Source: Salimicrobium flavidum (lineage in GTDB: Bacteria; Bacillota; Bacilli; Bacillales; Halobacillaceae). Taken from it: 64,000 bases of DNA. The translations under genes and the position numbers were made by a program. The notes beneath the pieces were generated by a model, which did no database searches, had not been told where the DNA came from, and saw only the letters and a list, made by a program, of their open reading frames with translations. The stretch is taken from positions 62,001 through 126,000 of the forward strand of contig NZ_FTOC01000007.1 of assembly GCF_900156645.1 (NCBI RefSeq). The letters run 5' to 3'. Every line of letters begins with the position of its first letter. Position 1 is the stretch's first letter. This document shows positions 18,434 through 28,169 of this stretch, in pieces.

Positions 18434-21061
18434 TTATTTTGCATCGAACCACGTATTGCCGTAAGAGTGATCCACTTCAAGAGGTACGACGAGCTCCACC
18501 GTATGCTCCATTACTTCCTTGACCACCTTCGTCAAGTGCTCCACCTCTTTTTCAGGCACTTCGAGTATCAGCTCATCATGCACCTGCATAAGCATGGTAG
18601 CTTCCAGGTCTTCCTGTGTCAGTCGCTCAGCGAGATCGATCATCGCCTTTTTGATGATATCAGCAGCTGTTCCCTGAATCGGAGTGTTCATCGCCGTTCG
18701 TTCTGCAGCGTTCCTACGGTTGAAGTTCCGGCTGTTCATATCCGGCAAATACCGTCTCCTATTCATCAATGTTTCCACGAATCCTTCTTCCTTCGCCTGG
18801 CGTACCGTATCATCCATATATTCCTTGACTTTCGGGTAACTTTTGAAATAAGCGTCAATATAAGTCTGAGCGGCTTTTCGGGTTACTCCGAGACTCTGAG
18901 AAAGTCCATAGTCACTGATACCGTAGACGATACCGAAATTCACAGCTTTCGCCTGCCGTCTCATATCCGCATTCACTTCTTCAGGAGAAACACCGAACAC
19001 TTCACTAGCTGTTTTGGTGTGAATGTCTTCCCCGTCTTTGAAAGATTGGATCAATTTTTCATCGCCGGACATATGTGCAAGGACTCTGAGTTCAATCTGC
19101 GAGTAATCACTGGCGAATATCACCCACCCTGCTTCGGATGGTATGAACGCCTGGCGGATCTTCCTTCCTTCTTCGAGACGGATCGGGATATTCTGCAGGT
19201 TCGGGTCGGTAGAACTGAGTCTCCCGGTCTGTGTAAGAGCCTGGTTGAACCTTGTATGAACCTTACCAGTATCTTTGTGGACCACTTTCAGCAGCCCTTC
19301 GATATAGGTGGACTGAAGCTTGCCGAGTTGACGGTATAAAAGGATTTCGTCGATGATCTCATGCTCATCGGACAGCTGTTCCAAAACATCGGCTGCTGTT
19401 GAATATCCTGTTTTTGTTTTCTTAAGAGCCGGTAGTCCCAACTTTTCAAAAAGAATCGGACCGAGCTGTTTCGGTGAATTGATGTTGAACTCTTCTCCGG
19501 CGTGTTCATATATTCTTTTTTCGATTTCTGCAAGTCGTCCTTCAAGCTCTTCCCCCATACGCTTGAGACGATCTGTATCCACCCGAACCCCGGTATGTTC
19601 CATCTCTCCGAGGATAACAGTGAGGGGCATTTCAAGATTATAGAAAAGATCCTCCTGTTTATTCTGCTTCAGTTGATCTTCTAAGTTCGACTTCAGACGA
19701 TAAAGCATGAGTGCTTTTCTCCCGGCATGTTCATACAGAACATCTTCTTCCGGACGTCCACGTTTCGCTCCTTTTCCGTAAACTTCTTCATCGGAAGGGA
19801 TACCAGTTTCACCAAGCCTGTGGCTGATAGCAGGTATGTCATGGTTGTTCACAGCCGGATTGACGAGATACGATGCAAGCAAAACATCGAAAGTCACCCC
19901 TTCAAGAGGGATCCCACAACGTTTGAAAGCGACTACCGTCCGCTTTGCATCAAATACCCACTTATGCTTCGAGGAATCAGCGGCCCACGCTTTGAAAATT
20001 TCCGATTCCATAACCTGCTCGACAGAAAAGGCGAACACTCCTTTTTCATTCGAGAGTACTACCGCTTCTATAGGGGAAGTATGATAATTATCTTCCAGGA
20101 TCTCTACAATAAGAGCCGTTTCATCCATCAGCATATCTTCCGTGATCGTCTCTTCTATTTTTACATCGACAGAGATCATTTCCACCTCTTCTTCTTTGTG
20201 ACCCTCGATACGGGAAAGAAGGGAGGAAAAACCGAGATTCTGAAATTGTTCTTTGACTGCAGAAGCCTCATAACCACTGTATGAAGTATCCTGGAGTGTC
20301 ATTTGTAAAGGAGCGTTTATTTCAATAGTCACCAGTTCTTTACTCATATAGGCCTCTTCTTTATTAGCTTCAAGCTTCTCTTTCAGCTTCTTACCGCTCA
20401 CAGCCTCAAGGTCTTCATAAAGATTATCAAGCGTTTCGAATTGTTTCAGAAGTTTGACCGCTGTTTTTTCTCCAACCCCCGGGACTCCAGGGATGTTGTC
20501 GGAGCTGTCTCCCATTAAAGCTTTCAGATGAATAATCTGGGATGGTTCTATTTCCATTTTTTCTTTCAGGGACGCGGGAGTGTATGTATCCACATCCGTG
20601 ATCCCCTTTTTCGTCAACCGTACGGTCACCCGTTCCGAAACAAGTTGAAGCAAATCTTTATCCCCGGAGATCACCGTCACTTCATCGCCTCTTTGTTCCG
20701 CCTCCCTTGCCAGAGTGCCGATAATGTCGTCCGCTTCGTACTGATCAAGCTGATAATGTTTGATTTCAAAAGCGTCCAAAAGATCTTGAAGTACCGGGAA
20801 CTGTTCAGAGAGTTCAGGTGGCGTTTTCTGTCTGCCCCCTTTATATTCTTCATATGTTTTATGACGAAACGTCGTCTTCCCAGCATCAAACGCAACCAGC
20901 ATATGATCCGGCGACTCCTCCTCCAATATTTTCAAAAGCATGGTCGTGAACCCATAAACGGCATTCGTATATACACCTTTGTCGTTATTCAAAAGAGGCA
21001 AAGCAAAAAAAGCTCGATACGCAATACTGTTGCCATCAATCAAAACCAATTTATTTCCCAT
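18434..21061 (-). CDS. polA: DNA polymerase I
   Basis: Pol I fills gaps in repair and removes Okazaki primers. The 875 residues contain the N-terminal 5' nuclease (about 1-290, with AFDAGKTTFRHKTYEEYKGG and GDKDLLQLV), a middle exonuclease-like domain and the C-terminal polymerase. Motif A is DYSQIELRVLAHMSGD, motif B RRQAKAVNFGIVYGIS and motif C MQVHDELILEV. The middle domain lacks the DxE exonuclease motif, so proofreading is presumably absent, as in other Bacillus Pol I. The ATG at 21061 (MGNKLVLIDG) follows GGGGTGA; the longer open frame upstream is not coding. Confidence 0.97.
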   Translation of the reverse strand: MGNKLVLIDGNSIAYRAFFALPLLNNDKGVYTNAVYGFTTMLLKILEEESPDHMLVAFDAGKTTFRHKTYEEYKGGRQKTPPELSEQFPVLQDLLDAFEIKHYQLDQYEADDIIGTLAREAEQRGDEVTVISGDKDLLQLVSERVTVRLTKKGITDVDTYTPASLKEKMEIEPSQIIHLKALMGDSSDNIPGVPGVGEKTAVKLLKQFETLDNLYEDLEAVSGKKLKEKLEANKEEAYMSKELVTIEINAPLQMTLQDTSYSGYEASAVKEQFQNLGFSSLLSRIEGHKEEEVEMISVDVKIEETITEDMLMDETALIVEILEDNYHTSPIEAVVLSNEKGVFAFSVEQVMESEIFKAWAADSSKHKWVFDAKRTVVAFKRCGIPLEGVTFDVLLASYLVNPAVNNHDIPAISHRLGETGIPSDEEVYGKGAKRGRPEEDVLYEHAGRKALMLYRLKSNLEDQLKQNKQEDLFYNLEMPLTVILGEMEHTGVRVDTDRLKRMGEELEGRLAEIEKRIYEHAGEEFNINSPKQLGPILFEKLGLPALKKTKTGYSTAADVLEQLSDEHEIIDEILLYRQLGKLQSTYIEGLLKVVHKDTGKVHTRFNQALTQTGRLSSTDPNLQNIPIRLEEGRKIRQAFIPSEAGWVIFASDYSQIELRVLAHMSGDEKLIQSFKDGEDIHTKTASEVFGVSPEEVNADMRRQAKAVNFGIVYGISDYGLSQSLGVTRKAAQTYIDAYFKSYPKVKEYMDDTVRQAKEEGFVETLMNRRRYLPDMNSRNFNRRNAAERTAMNTPIQGTAADIIKKAMIDLAERLTQEDLEATMLMQVHDELILEVPEKEVEHLTKVVKEVMEHTVELVVPLEVDHSYGNTWFDAK

Positions 21062-21117
21062 AAATTCACCCCTACCCATTTTTTCTATTTTCATTTTACC
21101 ACGTCCCTGCCAGTAAA

Positions 21118-21151
21118 CAAAAAAAGGGCAGAAGCATATAGCTTCTGCCCG
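21118..21151 (-). terminator. Terminator of phoPR
   Basis: GGGCAGAAGC (21126-21135) pairs with GCTTCTGCCC (21141-21150), with a T-run on the minus strand. It separates phoR from polA. Confidence 0.9.
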
Positions 21152-21266
21152 AATCAAACACCTTGGATGAAAGGGTTCATTTACTATCATAGAACACTTT
21201 TGTAAAACTGACATTAAGAGCAGATGAAAGTTTCTTAAAGGCTGACGTAAGTATTTCTTTCGCCAC

Positions 21267-22700
21267 CTATCTTTTTGCCCTGAAAAAGATCAGACTCATC
21301 ACTGATCCTTCTCCGGGCTCACTTGTTACGTGGATTTCACCACCATGCGCTTCCATAATATGTTTCACAATAGCAAGACCAAGACCCGTGCCCCCCGAAT
21401 TTCTGCTTCTCGCACGGTCCACCCTATAGAAGCGTTCGAATATTCGTGTGATTTCTTCTTCAGGAATGCCAATTCCGTTATCAGATACGTCGAGGGTTAA
21501 TCTGTCACCCTGGTCTCTCAATTTAATGTCCACCTGTCCTTCCTCTGGTGTGTAAGTGATTGCATTAGAAATAATGTTGAGCAGCACCTGACGGATCCGG
21601 GTAGCGTCCCCCCTATATATAACATCAGGATCAATATCACCTGTCAATTTTAAATTCTTTTTGTCCGCCTGGTCCTGAACCAATGTCATCGTCTCTTGCA
21701 AAAGCTCAGTCATATTAAGATCGTGCATCGTCAATTGGAAATCTTCACGCTCGAGTTTGGTCAGTTCCAATAAGTCCTGGATCAGCGTTTCAAGCCTCGA
21801 ACTTTCTTTCAGAATGATGCCAAGGAACTCCTGAGCCATTTCTCGGTCATCTATCGCACCGTCAAGAAGGGTTTCCGAGAATCCTTTAATCGAAGTGATC
21901 GGAGTACGAAGTTCATGAGACACATTCGCCACAAAGTCCTTGCGCATCTGCTCAAGTCTTTTCAATTCAGTAATATCATGGAAAACGAGGACGACACCCT
22001 GCCATTTCCTGTTCTCTTCAAAAATTGGTGCACCGTTGACCTGAACGGATTTCTTTTCGATACCTTTATCTATCGTAAGTAACCGGGAGGAAGAGGACTC
22101 GAACATATATACATTTTCGATCACATCCGTGACTTCCTCATAAGGGATGACTTCATGATAGAGACGGTCGAGATAGTAAGGTTTCTGGTTACGGAAAGTC
22201 GATACGAAAGCCTGGTTCACCAGTTGGATGTATCCTTTTTCATCGATGAGGATCAATCCGCTGCTCATGTGGTTAATGACCGCCCGCAATCGTGTTTCCT
22301 GCATACCTTGAGTGCTTGTAAGTTCTTTCAGGTGTCTGGCCAGTTCATTCACTGTGGTACCTAGCCTTCCAGCATCCCCAAAAGCACTTTCGTGAGTGCG
22401 CGCCCGGTAATTTCCCTGCATCAGCTTTTCGGCAGTATCCGTCGCTTTCCTGACCGGGGCGACATATTTAATGAAAATCTGGTAGCTCATAATCATCAGC
22501 GTAGCTATGATGACAGAAATCATGATGAATGTCATGAACCAGATATTTCTCGATGCTTCGTTGGCCTGGATATCCGCTTCCGCTCCGAGAACCTCTCTGA
22601 TTGACTGCTGGGCGTATTGAGCAACGACGAGACCGAATGATAGCATCAGCACAATGACAGTGACAGCATAGACGATCAATATGCGCTCATTGAATTTCAT
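21267..22700 (-). CDS. phoR: PhoR/PnpS-type sensor histidine kinase, short extracytoplasmic loop
   Basis: This is the membrane sensor kinase of the phosphate-starvation system; it phosphorylates PhoP. The 477 residues show TM1 (about 7-28), TM2 (about 53-75), a HAMP region, a cytoplasmic PAS domain (about 135-235), HisKA with the phospho-His in VSHELRTPITS, and an HATPase with N, G1 (DNGIGIP) and G2 (GGTGLGLAI) boxes. The loop between TM1 and TM2 is only about 24 residues, whereas B. subtilis PhoR (579 residues) has a full extracytoplasmic sensor domain there. The ATG overlaps the end of phoP by 14 bases. Confidence 0.92.
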   Translation of the reverse strand: MKFNERILIVYAVTVIVLMLSFGLVVAQYAQQSIREVLGAEADIQANEASRNIWFMTFIMISVIIATLMIMSYQIFIKYVAPVRKATDTAEKLMQGNYRARTHESAFGDAGRLGTTVNELARHLKELTSTQGMQETRLRAVINHMSSGLILIDEKGYIQLVNQAFVSTFRNQKPYYLDRLYHEVIPYEEVTDVIENVYMFESSSSRLLTIDKGIEKKSVQVNGAPIFEENRKWQGVVLVFHDITELKRLEQMRKDFVANVSHELRTPITSIKGFSETLLDGAIDDREMAQEFLGIILKESSRLETLIQDLLELTKLEREDFQLTMHDLNMTELLQETMTLVQDQADKKNLKLTGDIDPDVIYRGDATRIRQVLLNIISNAITYTPEEGQVDIKLRDQGDRLTLDVSDNGIGIPEEEITRIFERFYRVDRARSRNSGGTGLGLAIVKHIMEAHGGEIHVTSEPGEGSVMSLIFFRAKR

Positions 22701-23397
22701 ACTTACCAGGGTCCTCCATCTTATACCCAAGACCTCTCACTGTTTTGATGTAGGTCGGCTTTTTGGTTGCCGGTTCGATTTTTTCACGTAAATGACTGAC
22801 ATGGACATCCACGATTCTCGTATCTCCCGCAAAATCATAATTCCACACGTATTGAAGCAACTGATCCCTGGATAATACCCTGCCCAGATTTCTGGCTAAA
22901 TACAACAGAAGCTCGAATTCTTTTGGAGTAAGCGTCAGCATTCTCCCTTTAACTGTGGCTTCATATCGACTGGGGTAAATCACAAGATCTTTGATGGTTA
23001 TCACTTCATCTTTGTCGATATGTTCCACTTTCTCTATCCGTCTTAAAATGGCTTTTATTCTGGCCACGACTTCTCTCGGACTGAAAGGTTTCGTCATATA
23101 ATCATCAGCCCCGAGTTCAAGGCCGAGGACTTTATCGAATTCTTCATCTTTAGCCGTCAGCATTAGGATCGGCGTGTCAATATGCTCCTGTCTCAACTGC
23201 TTGCAGACTTCCATCCCATCCAGTTCAGGAAGCATCAGATCAAGCACAATAAGATCGAAAGAGTGATTTGAAGCTTTCTCCAGAGCTTCTGTTCCGTTGT
23301 AAGCGACTTCCGTTTCATACCCCGCGCGTTCCACGTTGTACTTCAAAAGTGTGACAATCGATTGCTCATCGTCGACTATAAGTATCTTCCCACTCAT
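22687..23397 (-). CDS. phoP: Phosphate response regulator PhoP
   Basis: This OmpR/PhoB-type response regulator has 236 residues. The receiver domain (1-120) has acidic residues VDDE, the phospho-acceptor in LIVLDLMLPELDG, and the conserved Lys in YMTKPFSPREV. The winged-helix effector (about 135-232) ends with HVSHLREKIE and TVRGLGYKME. It overlaps phoR in a two-gene operon. It probably controls phosphate uptake and teichoic/teichuronic acid genes as in Bacillus. Confidence 0.95.
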   Translation of the reverse strand: MSGKILIVDDEQSIVTLLKYNVERAGYETEVAYNGTEALEKASNHSFDLIVLDLMLPELDGMEVCKQLRQEHIDTPILMLTAKDEEFDKVLGLELGADDYMTKPFSPREVVARIKAILRRIEKVEHIDKDEVITIKDLVIYPSRYEATVKGRMLTLTPKEFELLLYLARNLGRVLSRDQLLQYVWNYDFAGDTRIVDVHVSHLREKIEPATKKPTYIKTVRGLGYKMEDPGKYEIQ

Positions 23398-23485
23398 CCA
23401 AATGTCCCCTTTTCGTTACCTTTATTTCTATAGTAACGTGTTCCTTCAATTTATACGCCCTTTTCAGGAGAAACTTTACAAAATA

Positions 23486-23962
23486 TTAATAAAAGTTTTC
23501 GAGGGAGAAGGAATTGAGAGACTCCAGTTCATAAGGAGGAATCACATGAATCGTTCCTGTTATGACCTCCTCTTCGGAGGAATCTGCAGCTCGCACACTA
23601 AGTATAATAAGATGGTTCTTTTCATCGATGTGTTTTATTTCATAGAAGAAAGAAAGGGTTTCGTAATGGTGCACATGTTTGGGATAGGATATCTCCTCGT
23701 ACGTGATATGGCTGCCAGGTCCGGGTAGATGCATCGACACGGCAGAAGAAATCATCCCGTGAAGCATGACCGTCGGAACTACCGGACGCTCGAAAGGAGT
23801 TTGGGAAGCATAGTCGTGTTGAAGATATAAAGGGTTGGCATCATCCGTCAGCCCCAGGTAAATCAGTAGATCTTTATCCTTCACTTCACAGGAAGTCTCA
23901 TATTTATCCCCTATTCTCAATTCATCGATTTTTTTGCCGAGTTTTCTTTTTTTATCGAGCAT
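23486..23962 (-). CDS. MaoC-like (R)-hydratase/dehydratase family protein
   Basis: This is a single-hotdog protein of the MaoC dehydratase family, which hydrates enoyl-CoA or acts on related acyl thioesters. In its 158 residues the hydratase motif is recognisable: YLGLTDDANPLYLQHDYAS supplies the catalytic Asp/His-type pair and PVVPTVMLHGMISSAVSMHLPGPGS the hotdog helix with the Ser and Gly contacts. It lies between mdh (terminated) and phoP on the same strand. AAGGAGGA precedes the ATG. The substrate is not known. Confidence 0.82.
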   Translation of the reverse strand: MLDKKRKLGKKIDELRIGDKYETSCEVKDKDLLIYLGLTDDANPLYLQHDYASQTPFERPVVPTVMLHGMISSAVSMHLPGPGSHITYEEISYPKHVHHYETLSFFYEIKHIDEKNHLIILSVRAADSSEEEVITGTIHVIPPYELESLNSFSLENFY

Positions 23963-23978
23963 ACATATTCCTCCTTTT

Positions 23979-24012
23979 AAAAAAAGGTCCGAGGGAGCCC
24001 CCGAACCTTTTC
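23979..24012 (-). terminator. Terminator of citZ-icd-mdh
   Basis: AAGGTTCGGGGG and the imperfect complement CCCTCGGACCTT are followed by seven T residues on the minus strand, directly after the mdh stop. Confidence 0.85.
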
Positions 24013-24015
24013 AAC

Positions 24016-24957
24016 TTATTCCAATATCTCCAGAACTTTCTTTACGGAATCCGCTGATTTATCCAGCTGTTTCTTCTCTTCTTCCATAAGGTCGAGTTCT
24101 ATGATCTCTTCTATTCCGTCACCACCAAGAATGGTAGGGACGCCAAGATAAATACCGTCATACCCATATTCCCCTTCCAAATAAGCGATGGAAGGAAGAA
24201 GGCGACGCTGGTCTTTTACAATCGCTTCGACCATCTGGACGATCGAAGCTGCAGGAGCATAATAGGCACTCCCGCTTCCTAAAAGACCGACGATTTCTCC
24301 GCCTCCTTTTCTTGTCCTTTCAATAATCTCATCCAGTCTCTCTTCAGAGACCAAAGTGTCGAGAGGTACCCCGCCGACATTGGAATAGCGGACCATAGGT
24401 ACCATGTCATCACCATGTCCCCCGAGTACAAAGCCGGTAACATCCTTCACCGATACATTCAGCTCTTCAGCTATAAAGCTTCGGAACCTGCCGGAATCGA
24501 GTATGCCGGATTGCCCGATGACACGGTTTTTAGGAAATCCTGATTCTTTGAAAACACTGTAAGTCATTGCATCCACAGGATTGGTCAAAACGACGATATA
24601 GCAATCAGGTGAATACTTCACGACCTCACTCGTCACACTTTTCATGATTTTCGAGTTCGTGGTGACGAGATCGTCCCTGCTCATCCCGGGCTTACGGGCG
24701 ATGCCAGCAGTAATGACAACTACGTCCGAGCCTTTCGTATCCTTATAATCAGAAGTACCTTTGATCTTCGCATCAACACCTTGAACAGGAGTAGCTTCGA
24801 ACATATCGAGCGCTTTCCCTTTCGTCGGGTCTTCCTGATCTGGGATATCGACAAGCACGACATCACCGAGCTCTTTTTGAGCAATCATCAAAGCAGTGGT
24901 GGCACCGGTGAACCCGGAACCAATTACAGAAACTTTCGGTCGTTTCATCCCCATCAT
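24016..24957 (-). CDS. mdh: Malate dehydrogenase
   Basis: Mdh oxidises malate to oxaloacetate with NAD in the TCA cycle. The 313 residues are of the LDH-like group. Visible are the Rossmann motif [10 protein letters not shown], the NAD-selecting Asp in VVLVDIPD, substrate Args in [13 protein letters not shown], and the catalytic His in [12 protein letters not shown]. An AGGAGG site is upstream of the start. It is the last gene of the citZ-icd-mdh operon, 16 bases after icd. Confidence 0.97.
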   Translation of the reverse strand: MMGMKRPKVSVIGSGFTGATTALMIAQKELGDVVLVDIPDQEDPTKGKALDMFEATPVQGVDAKIKGTSDYKDTKGSDVVVITAGIARKPGMSRDDLVTTNSKIMKSVTSEVVKYSPDCYIVVLTNPVDAMTYSVFKESGFPKNRVIGQSGILDSGRFRSFIAEELNVSVKDVTGFVLGGHGDDMVPMVRYSNVGGVPLDTLVSEERLDEIIERTRKGGGEIVGLLGSGSAYYAPAASIVQMVEAIVKDQRRLLPSIAYLEGEYGYDGIYLGVPTILGGDGIEEIIELDLMEEEKKQLDKSADSVKKVLEILE

Positions 24958-24973
24958 TCATACCTCCTATTGA

Positions 24974-26248
24974 TCAGCCCATGTTTTTGATCAGTTCATC
25001 ACCGAACTGAGAACACTTGACTTCTGTAGCTCCGTCCATCATACGTGCAAAGTCATATGTCACAACTTTGCTGCCTATCGTTTTGTCCATGGAATTGGAA
25101 ATAAGCTCAGCTGCTTCTCTCCATCCCAGGTGCTCAAGCATAAGGACACCGGAGAGGATAAGAGATGACGGATTGACTTTATCCATTCCAGCATATTTAG
25201 GAGCTGTACCATGAGTCGCTTCAAAAATCGCATGACCGGTGTTGTAGTTGATGTTAGCTCCCGGTGCGATTCCGATTCCGCCTACTTGAGCAGCAAGTGC
25301 ATCAGAAATGTAATCACCGTTCAGGTTCATCGTTGCGACAACATCAAATTCTTTCGGACGTGTAAGGATCTGTTGTAGGAAAATGTCCGCAATCGCATCT
25401 TTCACAATCATTTTCCCTGCTTTCTCTGCTTCGTCCTGCGCTTTATTAGCTGCTTCTTTTCCGTCTTTTTCAACGATACGGTCGTATTCAGCCCATGTGA
25501 ATACTTTATCGCCGTACTCTTCTTCAGCCACTTCATAACCCCAAGCTTTAAAGGAGCCTTCAGTAAACTTCATGATGTTACCTTTGTGTACAAGCGTTAC
25601 GTTTCGACGACCTTCATTGAACGCATAATCGATAGCCGAACGGACGAGACGCTTCGTACCTTCTTCAGATACTGGTTTCACTCCGATTCCGGAGGTTTCC
25701 GGGAAGCGGATGTTATGTACACCCATTTCGTTTTGGAAAAAGTCGATGACTTTTTTAACTTCATCGGATCCTTTCTGCCATTCAATACCTGCATAGATAT
25801 CTTCTGTGTTTTCACGGAAAATGACCATGTCCGTATCTTCCGGACGCTTGACCGGAGATGGTACTCCCGACACGTAGCGAACTGGTCTGAGACAAGTGTA
25901 CAGATCCAATTCCTGACGCAGAGCTACGTTAAGAGAACGGATGCCCCCGCCGATAGGTGTCGTCAATGGACCTTTGATAGCGATTTTGTAATCACGGATC
26001 GTATCAAGTGTTTCGTTCGGAAGCCACTCGCCGCTCTTGTCATAAGATTTCTGACCAGCGTAAACTTCCTTCCACTCAATCGCTTTTTCTCCGTTGTATG
26101 CTTTATCTACAGCCGCTTCAATCACGCGACTTGCGGATGCCCAGATATCAGGCCCTGTGCCATCACCTTCGATATAAGGAATGATTGCATGATTAGGTAC
26201 ATTCAGTTCTCCATTTTCTTCTACTGTGATTTTTTTTGCTTCTGACAT
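24974..26248 (-). CDS. icd: Isocitrate dehydrogenase (NADP)
   Basis: Icd converts isocitrate to 2-oxoglutarate. The 424 residues are the usual length. The phosphate/substrate loop with Ser is at [17 protein letters not shown], and Mg-binding Asp residues lie in the [16 protein letters not shown] segment. The ATG at 26248 (MSEAKKITV) has GGAGGG upstream; the longer open frame is rejected. It is the middle gene of the TCA operon. Confidence 0.97.
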   Translation of the reverse strand: MSEAKKITVEENGELNVPNHAIIPYIEGDGTGPDIWASASRVIEAAVDKAYNGEKAIEWKEVYAGQKSYDKSGEWLPNETLDTIRDYKIAIKGPLTTPIGGGIRSLNVALRQELDLYTCLRPVRYVSGVPSPVKRPEDTDMVIFRENTEDIYAGIEWQKGSDEVKKVIDFFQNEMGVHNIRFPETSGIGVKPVSEEGTKRLVRSAIDYAFNEGRRNVTLVHKGNIMKFTEGSFKAWGYEVAEEEYGDKVFTWAEYDRIVEKDGKEAANKAQDEAEKAGKMIVKDAIADIFLQQILTRPKEFDVVATMNLNGDYISDALAAQVGGIGIAPGANINYNTGHAIFEATHGTAPKYAGMDKVNPSSLILSGVLMLEHLGWREAAELISNSMDKTIGSKVVTYDFARMMDGATEVKCSQFGDELIKNMG

Positions 26249-26320
26249 GATGTTCCCTCCTGTTAATTGATTCACTTACATATCATACGTGAAAATGATG
26301 GAAAGAAAAAGTCCATTCCT

Positions 26321-27439
26321 TTAGGAACGTTCTTCTACCGGTTTGTACGTCTGGTTTTTCGGTCCTGTGTAGTCAGCACGCGGACGGATCAGACGATTGT
26401 CGTTATACTGTTCGAGAATATGTGCAAGCCAACCGGAAGTACGGCTCACTGCGAAAATCGGCGTGAATAAATCATGATCGATACCGAGGCTATGATAAAC
26501 GGAAGCGGAATAGAAATCCACATTCGCAGGTAGCCCTTTGTTCTCTTTGATGTACTTTTCGATCTTTACAGACATATCGTAGAATTTCGAATGGCCGGTA
26601 AGGCCGGTAAGCTCACGCGACATTTCTCTTAAATGTTTAGCACGAGGGTCTCCCTGTTGGTAAACGCGGTGGCCCATACCCATGATTTTTTCTTTGTTTT
26701 CGAGTTTTTTCTCTATGTGAGGGATAGCGTTATCCACATCTCCTATTTCAGTGAGCATAGCCATGACACGTTCATTGGCTCCGCCGTGGAGTGGCCCTTT
26801 CAATGCACTGATAGCAGCCGTCACACCGGAGTAGATGTCACTCAACGTTGCCACACATACACGTGCCGTGAAAGTTGATGCGTTCAACTCATGGTCTGCA
26901 TGAAGAACAAGAGCTTTGTTAAACGCTTCCACTTCCAGGTCTTCCGGCTCTTCACCGTTCAGCATATATAGGAAATTAGCAGCGAAACTCAAATCTTTTT
27001 TAGGTTTCACGGGTTCTTCGCCTTTACGGATCCGGGCAAAAGCGGTCACTATTGTAGGTATCTTCGCTTGAATACGTACTGCCTTTCGTTTGTTGGATTC
27101 TTCTTCCATTTCATCCGCTTCATTATCAAATATTCCAAGCATGGAAATAGATGTACGAAGGACAGCCATCGGATTCACTGACTTCAAATCATAAGATTTC
27201 AAGTGGGCAGTGATTTCATCCGGAATATCCATCTCTTCCGCCAAAGCATCCTTAAGTTCATCCAGCTGCTTTTTGTTCGGAAGTTTCTGGTTCCAAAGCA
27301 GGTAAATCACTTCTTCAAAGCTGGAGTTTGTTGCCAAATCATCGATATCATACCCTGCATATGTGAGTTTATCATCAATAATTGAGCTGATCGCTGATTC
27401 TGTAGCCGTAATTCCTTCAAGTCCTTTAGTAGATGTCAT
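26321..27439 (-). CDS. citZ: Citrate synthase
   Basis: CitZ condenses acetyl-CoA and oxaloacetate. The 372 residues equal the B. subtilis CitZ length. Catalytic residues lie in LHADHELNASTF (His), GMGHRVYQQGDPRA (His/Arg) and NVDFYSASVYHSLGI (Asp). The ATG at 27439 has AAGGGGGA upstream. It is first in citZ-icd-mdh behind a recognisable sigA promoter. Confidence 0.97.
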   Translation of the reverse strand: MTSTKGLEGITATESAISSIIDDKLTYAGYDIDDLATNSSFEEVIYLLWNQKLPNKKQLDELKDALAEEMDIPDEITAHLKSYDLKSVNPMAVLRTSISMLGIFDNEADEMEEESNKRKAVRIQAKIPTIVTAFARIRKGEEPVKPKKDLSFAANFLYMLNGEEPEDLEVEAFNKALVLHADHELNASTFTARVCVATLSDIYSGVTAAISALKGPLHGGANERVMAMLTEIGDVDNAIPHIEKKLENKEKIMGMGHRVYQQGDPRAKHLREMSRELTGLTGHSKFYDMSVKIEKYIKENKGLPANVDFYSASVYHSLGIDHDLFTPIFAVSRTSGWLAHILEQYNDNRLIRPRADYTGPKNQTYKPVEERS

Positions 27440-27542
27440 AGAACTTTCCCCCTTTAGAAGATTAAAAAGCCGGTTTCTTTTCATCCGAAAAACGATTTTA
27501 AAAAAAGATTCATAACTTTATAAGGATCTTTCCCCAAGCACA

Positions 27543-27571
27543 ATTATAAATTATTTTAAAAAGAATGTGAA
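27543..27571 (-). promoter_or_regulatory. SigA promoter of citZ
   Basis: TTCACA (27566-27571) and TATAAT (27543-27548) are 17 bases apart on the minus strand, about 100 bases before the citZ start. No clear CcpC dyad was found. Confidence 0.75.
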
Positions 27572-27640
27572 TTGAAACCGGTTAATTTCTTGTCAAATAT
27601 ATCAATGCTTCCCAAAAATAACTCCCGTTTACACCCGGAA

Positions 27641-28039
27641 TCATCTTCTGTAAATAGTGATAGTACCTTTATCCATACCCTTTTCGATAGCTTTCATAAC
27701 TACTTTTTTGATAGGCGCTCTCGTAACTGGAATAAGAAGCATAAAACCTATCGCATCCGTAATGAAACCGGGAGTCAAAAGAACTGCTCCGCCAACCAGG
27801 ATACATGCTCCATCCAGCAACGTATGCTGCGGTGGTTGTCCCATTTGAAGGGACTCCTGAAAATCACGGATGGTCTCCATACCCTGCTTTTTCGCAAGCC
27901 ATGCTCCCAAAGCTCCTGTTGCAATAATCAAAAGAATCACCCAAAGCGGACCAATCAGGTTTCCACTCCATATGAGAAGACCGATTTCAAGAGCCGGTAT
28001 CACCAATATAAACAAAAACAGCCACTTAAACATTTTCAT
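27641..28039 (-). CDS. fxsA: FxsA-family membrane protein
   Basis: FxsA is a small cytoplasmic-membrane protein; in E. coli it relieves phage exclusion by F plasmids, and its normal role is unknown. The 132 residues have hydrophobic segments at about 4-22, 27-47 and 72-100. The family signature is LLDGACILVGGAVLLTPGFITD. The start is either ATG 28039 or ATG 28033 after AAAGGATCG; the longer frame upstream lacks a good site. It lies between pyk (terminated) and citZ, as in Bacillus. Confidence 0.9.
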   Translation of the reverse strand: MKMFKWLFLFILVIPALEIGLLIWSGNLIGPLWVILLIIATGALGAWLAKKQGMETIRDFQESLQMGQPPQHTLLDGACILVGGAVLLTPGFITDAIGFMLLIPVTRAPIKKVVMKAIEKGMDKGTITIYRR

Positions 28040-28141
28040 CGATCCTTTCTGATCAACGTCCTTTAGTTTCAGAACATCAACTCTGACCATATAGTCTTAT
28101 CATGCTTTCATTTTATCACGACCGTCACACCAGCACATAAT

Positions 28142-28168
28142 AAAAAGACGGGAGAAGCCCCGTCTTTC
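28142..28168 (-). terminator. Terminator of pfkA-pyk
   Basis: AAAGACGGG and CCCGTCTTT pair around a 6-base loop, with a run of T on the minus strand. It lies directly after the pyk stop. Confidence 0.88.
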
Positions 28169-28169
28169 A

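Noticed and set aside
18434-21061. Active proofreading domain in PolA
   Set aside because: The exonuclease DxE motif is missing, which is normal for Bacillus Pol I and not a novel loss.
21062-21214. N-terminal extension of polA
   Set aside because: It would translate through the phoPR terminator; the family N-terminus and ribosome site fit the ATG at 21061.
27440-27540. CcpC operator upstream of citZ
   Set aside because: A TTATAAAGTTAT string is present, but the ATAA-N7-TTAT spacing is not met.
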